Origin: Candidatus Gastranaerophilales bacterium
GTDB taxonomy: Bacteria > Cyanobacteriota > Vampirovibrionia > Gastranaerophilales > Gastranaerophilaceae
Length of the DNA stretch: 64,000 bases
Direction: 5' to 3'
Assembly (NCBI GenBank): GCA_944324395.1
Contig: CALUWC010000006.1
Span: 62,001 to 126,000, forward strand
Each line of letters opens with the position of its first letter. Position 1 is the stretch's first letter. A model generated the notes under the pieces. It was not told the origin of the DNA, ran no database searches, and was given only the letters and a program-made list of their open reading frames with translations. Position numbers and translations under genes: made by a program. This document shows positions 58,178-64,000 of this stretch, in pieces.

Positions 58178-59554
58178 ATGGCTGTAGAAAGACAACATGT
58201 TAAAGAACAAGATAAAATCGAAAGACGCTCAAATTTTGAAGCTGTAGAAAGCAACTTAACTCCGGAACAAGTAAAACTGGAAGCATCCAGATGCCTGCAC
58301 TGCAAAAACCCGAGATGCGTACAAGGATGTCCGGTTAACATTAAAATTCCGGAATTTATTGATGCATTAAAGCATGATAATCTTGATGAAGCTGGTAAAA
58401 TAATCAGAGAAACGAGCATGCTGCCATCAGTCTGCGGTCGAGTCTGCCCTCAAGAAAGACAATGTGAAGGTAATTGTATTCTGGGTATTAAAGGCGAATC
58501 AGTAGCTATCGGAGCACTGGAAAGATATGTCGGAGACAATACAAAAGCTGACATGCCAGAAATTAAACCTACAGGCAAAAAAGTGGCCATTGTCGGTTCT
58601 GGCTGTGCCGGAATTACTGCAGCTGCTGACCTTAGAAAAGCAGGTCATGAAGTTGTTGTATTTGAAGCCTTACATAAATTAGGCGGGGTATTACGTTACG
58701 GAATACCTCCTTTCAGACTGCCCAGAACTATCCTTGATAGAGAAATCACAAACCTCAAAGCTATGGGAGTGGAATTCCATACTAATGTTATTGTAGGAAA
58801 ATCTATAACGTTGAAACAATTAAAAGAAGACGGCTTTGATGCAATTTTTATCTGCTCAGGAGCCGGACTTCCAAAAATGATGCATATTCCTGGAGAAAAC
58901 TTGAACGGAGTATTCTCTGCAAACGAATTTTTAACTAGAGTAAATCTTATGGGTGCCGGAAGAGAAAAAGACTGCATTACTCCTTTAAGAATTGGTAAAA
59001 AAGTTGCAGTAATAGGCGGCGGCAACGTTGCAATGGATGCCGCCAGAACGGCTGTTCGTGTAGGATTTGAAGAAGTTTCAATACTATATAGAAGAACAGA
59101 AAAAGAACTGCCTGCTCGATTAGAAGAAATCAGACACGCAAAAGAAGAAGGTGTTCAATTTAAATTTTTACATGCACCTGTCGAAATTTTTGATAAAGAC
59201 GGCTATGTAGATGGCATGAAATTTGAAATTATGGAGCTTGGCGAACCAGATGCATCAGGCAGAAGAAGACCTGTCGGCACAGGTAAATATGTAACAGAAG
59301 ATGTTGATACTGTAATAGTAGCTCTAGGTACAGGACCTAACCCTATTATTCAAAAATCCGCAGAAGCTGAAGGTATTGATATAATTACAGACAAAAAAGG
59401 TTATATTGAAGTTGATCCTGAAAAACGCTCCACAAACATCCCGTTTATCTATGCAGGCGGAGATGTAGCTCCTGTTGGAGAATCAAACGCAATTAACGCT
59501 ATGGGAGCAGGTAAAAAAGCAGCTAAAGCAATTAACGAAATTCTTGCAAAATAA
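58178..59554 (+). CDS. NADPH-dependent glutamate synthase small-subunit-like oxidoreductase (GltA/GltD family)
   Basis: A 458-residue flavoprotein. The N-terminal part has two 4Fe-4S clusters (CLHCKNPRCVQGCP and CGRVCPQERQCEGNC). An FAD dinucleotide fold follows (AIVGSGCAGITAAADLRKAG), then the signature GGVLRYGIPPFRLP, an NADPH fold (VAVIGGGNVAMDAARTAVR) and a C-terminal FAD contact (YAGGDVAPVGES). This is the single-chain type called homotetrameric GltA or NfnB/SfrB-like. No large glutamate synthase subunit is adjacent, so the electron acceptor is uncertain. Confidence 0.92.
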   Translation: MAVERQHVKEQDKIERRSNFEAVESNLTPEQVKLEASRCLHCKNPRCVQGCPVNIKIPEFIDALKHDNLDEAGKIIRETSMLPSVCGRVCPQERQCEGNCILGIKGESVAIGALERYVGDNTKADMPEIKPTGKKVAIVGSGCAGITAAADLRKAGHEVVVFEALHKLGGVLRYGIPPFRLPRTILDREITNLKAMGVEFHTNVIVGKSITLKQLKEDGFDAIFICSGAGLPKMMHIPGENLNGVFSANEFLTRVNLMGAGREKDCITPLRIGKKVAVIGGGNVAMDAARTAVRVGFEEVSILYRRTEKELPARLEEIRHAKEEGVQFKFLHAPVEIFDKDGYVDGMKFEIMELGEPDASGRRRPVGTGKYVTEDVDTVIVALGTGPNPIIQKSAEAEGIDIITDKKGYIEVDPEKRSTNIPFIYAGGDVAPVGESNAINAMGAGKKAAKAINEILAK

Positions 59555-59566
59555 AGGGAATAATAA

Positions 59567-60004
59567 ATGGAAGATGAAAACCAGATAATTGAACAATCTC
59601 AGGAAAATGAAGTAAAAGAAAGCTTTAACATATTTAAAGTTGACGGAGCTTTAAGCAGATCCGGTTTCTTTATAATGATTACCGTTTTATTTGCATATTC
59701 AATAGTTCTTTGTGCAATGATAATGTTTATTTATTTAAAACTTGACATAAATAGTTATATTATACCTTTTGTTTTTATAGTATTCTTCGGAGCTATATCC
59801 TGCACATACTTTTCGGCAGTGATATATGCCAAAAGGATCTATGATATTATAAAAAATAAACAAAAGGCTATATTATATACTGTTTTAATCATTCTCGGAC
59901 TTGGTGCAATGTCAATGATTCCGGTAATAAAATATATTGGAGCTATTCTTTCATTGTCAATATTAATAACATTACTTGCCAAAAAAGGTCAGCTTATAAA
60001 ATAA
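59567..60004 (+). CDS. DUF805-like membrane protein
   Basis: A 145-residue protein with a Glu/Gln-rich start, FNIFKVDGALSRSGFFIM (DUF805-like 'G..sR..ff' segment), and four membrane helices. A central AKRIYDIIKNKQ matches the conserved cytoplasmic loop. Function unknown. It lies 12 bases after the GltD-like gene and 16 before a related gene. Confidence 0.72.
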   Translation: MEDENQIIEQSQENEVKESFNIFKVDGALSRSGFFIMITVLFAYSIVLCAMIMFIYLKLDINSYIIPFVFIVFFGAISCTYFSAVIYAKRIYDIIKNKQKAILYTVLIILGLGAMSMIPVIKYIGAILSLSILITLLAKKGQLIK

Positions 60005-60020
60005 TCCGGAGAGTCATAAT

Positions 60021-60455
60021 ATGACAGACAATATCCCTAATGAAGATATATACGATGATACTTATTCAAGTTTATTAAAGATTGACATGCCTATAGGCAA
60101 AATGAAATTTTTCATAAATTCGATTATTATTTTTCTTATATCAATAATTGGAATAGTACTTTATTATGTATTTTATTTTTTAACAATAAGTTCTCAAGCA
60201 GTACTTATTTTAATCGGTTTATTTTTCATTTTCTTTGGATTGCCGCTTATATATCTTAATTTTGTTAATTACACCAAAAGAATTTGGGATTTAACCGGTA
60301 CAAAAAAACATGCAGTTATAATTACAATAATATTATTTTTTACTTCATTTATTTTTATGTTTATATTTCAAATAGCCATTTTGCTGATATATCTGTTCTT
60401 AATATTTTATCCGGGGAAACTAATTAACAAAAATGATAAAACTACAAATGTATAA
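60021..60455 (+). CDS. DUF805-like membrane protein (second copy)
   Basis: A 144-residue protein with four membrane helices and the same layout as the preceding gene: MKFFINSIIIFLISIIG, then TKRIWDLTGTKKH as the conserved loop, then two more helices. It lacks the sR segment at the N-terminus. Its 3' end overlaps the next ORF by 23 bases. Shine-Dalgarno ggag. Confidence 0.7.
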   Translation: MTDNIPNEDIYDDTYSSLLKIDMPIGKMKFFINSIIIFLISIIGIVLYYVFYFLTISSQAVLILIGLFFIFFGLPLIYLNFVNYTKRIWDLTGTKKHAVIITIILFFTSFIFMFIFQIAILLIYLFLIFYPGKLINKNDKTTNV

Positions 60456-61299
60456 AAATTTATTTATATTATTGTTGTGCATTTTATATACAGGATTACC
60501 TGCATTTTCGCTGGAACTGGACTTATCTGTAGATGAAGAAATAAAAAAGAAATATAACACATCTAAACTGGAAAACGATGTTCTCCCTGACCTGCCAAGT
60601 ACAATAAAATCTACAACAACATCACCTTCCGGCACGAATATTAATTCATCAACTCCGCCCAAAGCATTGCCTGAATTCACAAATACAACAGCACCCGTAA
60701 TCACAAAACCAGACAAGAAAAATGCAATAAAACTTTCAAGCTGGACAAAATTTCAAGTTAAATCTAACCAACTTGTTTCGGATTGGTCAAAAGAGGGAGC
60801 AACTGTAGCTTTTACTTCGACTGCTCCTGTAGTAAAAAAGAAAATTACAATTCCGGCAGGAGCAGTGCTGAAAGGAGAAGTCATACAAACTCATCGTCCG
60901 CAGATAACCGGAAACGGAGGGCTTATTATACTAAAAATCACAAGTATAACCTACAATGGTAAAACTTACCAAACCGAAGCAAAAGTAACCAAAGCAAATT
61001 CAAAAAAAATATTCTTTAACCGGATAAAAGGAGAAAGACAATACTGGAAAAATACGGCAAAACAAGTAGACAAAGGGGAAAAATTTTATAATAAAACAAG
61101 AAATGTATCTTCCAAAATGTCTGACAATCCGATATTATTAATATTATCACCAATCCCGACAATTGTCGGTGTTGCAGGTTATGCTTTGACCACAATAACA
61201 TCACCTGTTTTTGCTATTTTTATGAAGGGCGGAAACATTTCGATTCCTGCTGGAAGCCAGTTTGAATTAAAACTTACAGAAAGCACCTATGTATATTAA
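60433..61299 (+). CDS. Secreted protein with a TrbI-like beta domain
   Basis: A 288-residue protein (ATG 60433; ATG 60448 is an alternative and both keep the signal peptide, cleavage about 26). After a Thr/Ser/Pro linker (55-100), residues about 105-285 contain 'ITIPAGAVLKGEV', GLIILKITSITYNGKTYQT, a Gly/Ile/Pro-rich hydrophobic segment (LILSPIPTIVGVAGYALTTI) and 'ISIPAGSQFELKLTES'. The strand-hydrophobic insert-strand plan matches the proteins at 27697 and 45284. It overlaps the DUF805 gene, suggesting a common operon. No ribosome site is obvious. Confidence 0.75.
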   Translation: MIKLQMYKNLFILLLCILYTGLPAFSLELDLSVDEEIKKKYNTSKLENDVLPDLPSTIKSTTTSPSGTNINSSTPPKALPEFTNTTAPVITKPDKKNAIKLSSWTKFQVKSNQLVSDWSKEGATVAFTSTAPVVKKKITIPAGAVLKGEVIQTHRPQITGNGGLIILKITSITYNGKTYQTEAKVTKANSKKIFFNRIKGERQYWKNTAKQVDKGEKFYNKTRNVSSKMSDNPILLILSPIPTIVGVAGYALTTITSPVFAIFMKGGNISIPAGSQFELKLTESTYVY

Positions 61300-61658
61300 T
61301 GCTTTGGTCCTGGATAGGGATATAAAATATTAGGGTTATTTTTATCCCGAACATATAAAGGTCTGGAATATTTCTTTTCTTTAACAACCTCCTTAGATGC
61401 GGTTGATTGATAATAATAATTGTCATAATATTTTGCCGGAGGTTCTGCCAAAATACCGTTTGAAATATCTTCTTTTCCGTCTTCTACGGCCTCAATATAT
61501 CTATAAGTTGCATCAAGCCGTCTTTGGGGTTCAGATTTTATCTTTCGCAGTTCTGTTACGTAATCTTTTTCATATTTATCCAACGGAACAAGCGAAAGAA
61601 CACCCAGCAGGGTGAAAATCCAAAGAACAAGCCAAATACCTTTTAAAAAATCATGCAT
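61296..61658 (-). CDS. Hypothetical protein with N-terminal membrane anchor
   Basis: A 120-residue protein with one N-terminal membrane helix (IWLVLWIFTLLGVLSLV), then a charged helical region (YVTELRKIKSEPQRRLDATY), a Tyr-rich stretch and a Pro-rich end (YPYPGPKH). Function unknown. Its stop overlaps the convergent 60433 gene by 4 bases. There is no Shine-Dalgarno; a good promoter lies 6 bases before ATG 61658. It is divergent from hppA. Confidence 0.65.
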   Translation of the reverse strand: MHDFLKGIWLVLWIFTLLGVLSLVPLDKYEKDYVTELRKIKSEPQRRLDATYRYIEAVEDGKEDISNGILAEPPAKYYDNYYYQSTASKEVVKEKKYSRPLYVRDKNNPNILYPYPGPKH

Positions 61659-61664
61659 AATAAA

Positions 61665-61693
61665 ATAATAACATTTTTATCACTAAATGTTAA
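61665..61693 (-). promoter_or_regulatory. Leaderless-type promoter of the 61658 gene
   Basis: Minus strand: TTAACA, 17 bases, TATTAT, 6 bases, ATG at 61658. Its -35 lies 4 bases from the divergent hppA -35. Confidence 0.6.
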
Positions 61694-61697
61694 TAAA

Positions 61698-61725
61698 TTG
61701 TAAAAAATAATTTATTTAATATAAT
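61698..61725 (+). promoter_or_regulatory. Promoter of hppA
   Basis: TTGTAA (61698-61703), 16 bases, TATAAT (61720-61725). It leaves a leader of about 33 bases with Shine-Dalgarno aaggaga. It is back to back with the minus-strand promoter. Confidence 0.6.
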
Positions 61726-61764
61726 AAAAGAGGGGAAAAAACTTTTAAAAAAGGAGAGAACAAA

Positions 61765-64000
61765 ATGTTTAAAAAGTTTACTTCACCAATGGCATTATTT
61801 GCAATATTTGCCGTAATGCTTCTTGGTATCTCGCCTGTATTGGCAAGTGAAGCCGATTTAGTTGTTCCAAGTATCCACTCAATTTCACCTTGTAGTTACA
61901 AGTTATTATTGGTAGGACTTGGAATTTCTGTTATCGGACTAATTTTCGGGTTAATAGAATTCCTGAAAATCAAAAAATTGGAAGTCCACAAAGCTATGGA
62001 CGATGTCGGTAATACTATTTTTGAAACCTGTAAAACTTATCTGGTACAACAGGGCAAATTTCTTGTTGTCTTAGAAATTTTAATCGGTTTATGTATTGCT
62101 TTTTATTTCGGATACCTTCAGCACATGGGAGCCAAAGGTGTTTTAACAATTCTTGCATGGTCTGTTATTGGTATTTTGGGTTCTTACTCAGTTGCCTGGT
62201 TTGGAATCAGAATGAATACTTTAGCAAATTCAAGAACAGCTTTTGCATCATTAAAAGGTAAACCGCTGGATATTATGAATATTCCGTTAAAAGCAGGAAT
62301 GAGCATCGGAGTATTATTAGTATCTGTTGAATTAATTATGATGCTGATAATTCTTTTATTCGTACCCGGAGATATTGCAGGGGCATGTTTCATCGGTTTT
62401 GCAATCGGTGAAAGTTTAGGTGCTTCAGCACTTCGTGTTGCCGGCGGTATTTTCACAAAAATTGCAGATATCGGTTCTGACCTGATGAAAATTCAATTCG
62501 GAATAAAAGAAGATGATCCTAGAAACCCCGGTGTTATTGCAGACTGTACAGGAGATAACGCAGGCGATTCAATAGGACCTACAGCAGACGGATTTGAAAC
62601 ATACGGTGTAACCGGTGTTGCTTTAGTAAGTTTCATACTTCTGGCTGTTATGGGTCAAGAAAATCAGGTACAATTATTGGCCTGGATTTTCGTTATGAGA
62701 TTTTTAATGATTGTAACTTCAGTAGTTGCATACTGGATTAACAGCATTTGGGATAAATTTTTCTACGCTCCTAACGTAGAAAAATTTGATTTTGAAGCTC
62801 CATTAACAAGACTTGTTTGGATTACTTCAATATTATCTATTTGTATGACATTCGGAGTAAGCCACTGGCTATTAAGCTCTATGGGTAATCATATCTGGTT
62901 AGTATTGTCATGCATTATTTCTTGCGGAACATTAGGTGCCGCATTGATTCCTGAATTTACAAAGATATTCACTTCTCCAAAAGCTAAACATACTGAAGAA
63001 GTTGTTACAGCTTCAAAAGAAGGCGGAGCTTCTTTAACAATACTTTCAGGTATCGTTTCAGGAAACTTCTCCGGTTTCTGGATTGGCATGATTATTGTAT
63101 TATTGATGGCACTGGCATACGTTGCAAGTACATACATTCCGTCAGGCGAAGAAGGCCTGATGATTTATCCTTCAGTATTTGCATTCGGTCTTGTTGCTTT
63201 TGGTTTCTTAGGCATGGGACCTGTAACCATTGCGGTTGACTCATACGGTCCGGTTACAGATAATGCTCAATCAGTTTACGAATTATCTCTGATTGAAGAA
63301 ATTCCGAATGTTAAAGATGAAATCAAAAACGAATTCAATTTCGATGCGGATTTTGATAATGCAAAACAGTATCTTGAAGAAAACGATGGTGCAGGTAATA
63401 CATTTAAAGCAACATCTAAACCTGTATTAATCGGAACAGCTGTTGTTGGTGCTACCACAATGATTTTCTCATTGATTCTGGTTATCAAAAATACATTAGG
63501 CATTCAGCCTGAAATGATATTAAATCTGTTAAATCCTTATACTTTGTTAGGATTGTTAACAGGCGGTGCAGTAATTTACTGGTTCAGCGGAGCTTCAATG
63601 CAAGCTGTTACAACAGGAGCTTATCGTGCGGTTGAATACATCAGAGAAAATATCAAATTAGGCGAAGCAGATGAAAAGAGTGCAAATTTGGCTAACTCTA
63701 AAGAAGTTGTAAAAATTTGTACACAATATGCTCAAAAAGGTATGGTAAATATCTTCATCGCATTATTTACATTTGCATTAGCTCTCGCCTGCTTATCAGC
63801 TCCAAGCTGCAAAACTCAGCTGGCAGTTTCATTCTTTGTAAGCTACCTGATTGCAATTGCAGTATTTGGTTTGTTCCAGGCTGTATTTATGGCAAATGCC
63901 GGCGGATGCTGGGATAATGCTAAGAAAATTGTTGAAGTTGATTTGAAAGAAAAAGGAACACCATTACATGAAGCTACAGTTGTTGGTGATACTGTAGGTG
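61765..64000 (+). CDS. hppA: Membrane-bound ion-translocating pyrophosphatase HppA (3' end outside window)
   Basis: The frame is open from ATG 61765 (Shine-Dalgarno aaggaga) to the window end, 745 codons so far. It has an N-terminal signal-like helix ending VLASEADL, many membrane helices, and the substrate-site segments 'DDPRNPGVIADCTGDNAGDS', GPTADGFETYGVTG and VTIAVDSYGPVTDNAQSV. It couples hydrolysis of pyrophosphate to H+ or Na+ export. The ADCTGDNAGDS form belongs to a branch seen in Bacteroidetes-type pumps. Residue 548 in GNTFKATSK is Lys, the position that in K+-independent pumps replaces Ala, so this one is probably K+-independent. Confidence 0.95.
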   Translation, partial: MFKKFTSPMALFAIFAVMLLGISPVLASEADLVVPSIHSISPCSYKLLLVGLGISVIGLIFGLIEFLKIKKLEVHKAMDDVGNTIFETCKTYLVQQGKFLVVLEILIGLCIAFYFGYLQHMGAKGVLTILAWSVIGILGSYSVAWFGIRMNTLANSRTAFASLKGKPLDIMNIPLKAGMSIGVLLVSVELIMMLIILLFVPGDIAGACFIGFAIGESLGASALRVAGGIFTKIADIGSDLMKIQFGIKEDDPRNPGVIADCTGDNAGDSIGPTADGFETYGVTGVALVSFILLAVMGQENQVQLLAWIFVMRFLMIVTSVVAYWINSIWDKFFYAPNVEKFDFEAPLTRLVWITSILSICMTFGVSHWLLSSMGNHIWLVLSCIISCGTLGAALIPEFTKIFTSPKAKHTEEVVTASKEGGASLTILSGIVSGNFSGFWIGMIIVLLMALAYVASTYIPSGEEGLMIYPSVFAFGLVAFGFLGMGPVTIAVDSYGPVTDNAQSVYELSLIEEIPNVKDEIKNEFNFDADFDNAKQYLEENDGAGNTFKATSKPVLIGTAVVGATTMIFSLILVIKNTLGIQPEMILNLLNPYTLLGLLTGGAVIYWFSGASMQAVTTGAYRAVEYIRENIKLGEADEKSANLANSKEVVKICTQYAQKGMVNIFIALFTFALALACLSAPSCKTQLAVSFFVSYLIAIAVFGLFQAVFMANAGGCWDNAKKIVEVDLKEKGTPLHEATVVGDTVG

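Noticed and set aside
62184-63503. Several minus-strand ORFs inside hppA
   Set aside because: They are shadows of the pyrophosphatase frame, lack ribosome sites and match no family.
1-64000. CRISPR arrays, insertion sequences or prophage regions
   Set aside because: No regular repeat-spacer structure, transposase motif or structural phage gene was seen in reading the window.

Overview
The window is chromosomal DNA from an AT-rich (by eye about one third G+C), diderm bacterium. It carries lipid A and KDO genes (lpxB, lpxI, kdsA), an LptD/OstA-like outer-membrane assembly protein, an S-layer-homology (SLH) protein, a type IV pilin-like protein, MurT, PgpH (the c-di-AMP phosphodiesterase type), FolE2 and an ion-pumping membrane pyrophosphatase. 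This mix of Gram-negative envelope genes with SLH and MurT/PgpH-type genes fits the non-photosynthetic sister group of Cyanobacteria (Vampirovibrionia/Melainabacteria, Gastranaerophilales-like). That placement is an inference from gene content. I see no insertion sequence, prophage or CRISPR array, so this is core chromosome with many lineage-specific envelope or secreted proteins.

Layout. 1-4.2 kb: the end of a peptidase-like gene, a protein-tyrosine-phosphatase-like gene, a small beta-rich protein, folE2-mazG, and a two-gene operon of unknown function. 4.2-8.7 kb: bioD-like, xer recombinase, dGTPase, and a large membrane protein of unknown function. 8.7-15.0 kb: an envelope operon (a 34-residue membrane protein, an M23 murein hydrolase activator, LptD-like, a class II aldolase, lpxI, lpxB). 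15.2-16.6 kb: anti-sigma factor, ECF sigma factor and Spy/CpxP-like protein behind an ECF-type promoter. 16.7-20.8 kb: murT-pdxJ and a pilin-like gene. 21.0-25.5 kb: a YtxH operon and pgpH-ybeY-dgkA. 25.5-31.2 kb: small proteins, surE, a candidate small RNA, the SLH protein and an ArsB/NhaD-type permease. 31.2-38.2 kb: a long minus-strand series (HEAT, queC, DUF366, SPOR, kdsA, MBL hydrolase, pheS, rseP). 38.4-40.1 kb: a tandem pair of membrane proteins with an N-terminal FTG motif. 41-51 kb: mnmE, EF-hand, Sua5, a glycosyltransferase, a TrbI/VirB10-like secreted protein, a BlaI-like regulator operon, radA, pncC and an MgtE_N-like helical protein. 51.4-64 kb: a small gene, tRNA-Gly, ppiC-pepP-spoU-C_GCAxxG, rmuC, a GltD-like oxidoreductase with DUF805 membrane proteins, and the start of hppA.

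Three things stand out. (1) A short N-terminal Phe-Thr-Gly motif follows a polar lead sequence in several otherwise unrelated proteins. Two of these, plus one large protein with a related motif, also share a membrane hairpin with a D-x-D-x-[K/R] loop. (2) Several genes have a recognisable -10 (and usually -35) promoter exactly six bases before the start codon and no Shine-Dalgarno sequence, so they look leaderless. (3) Three secreted proteins appear to share a TrbI/VirB10-like domain with a glycine-rich insertion. Two or three orphan transcripts ending in Rho-independent terminators are candidate small RNAs.

All assignments come from reading the sequence and from knowledge of protein families. 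No database search was run.
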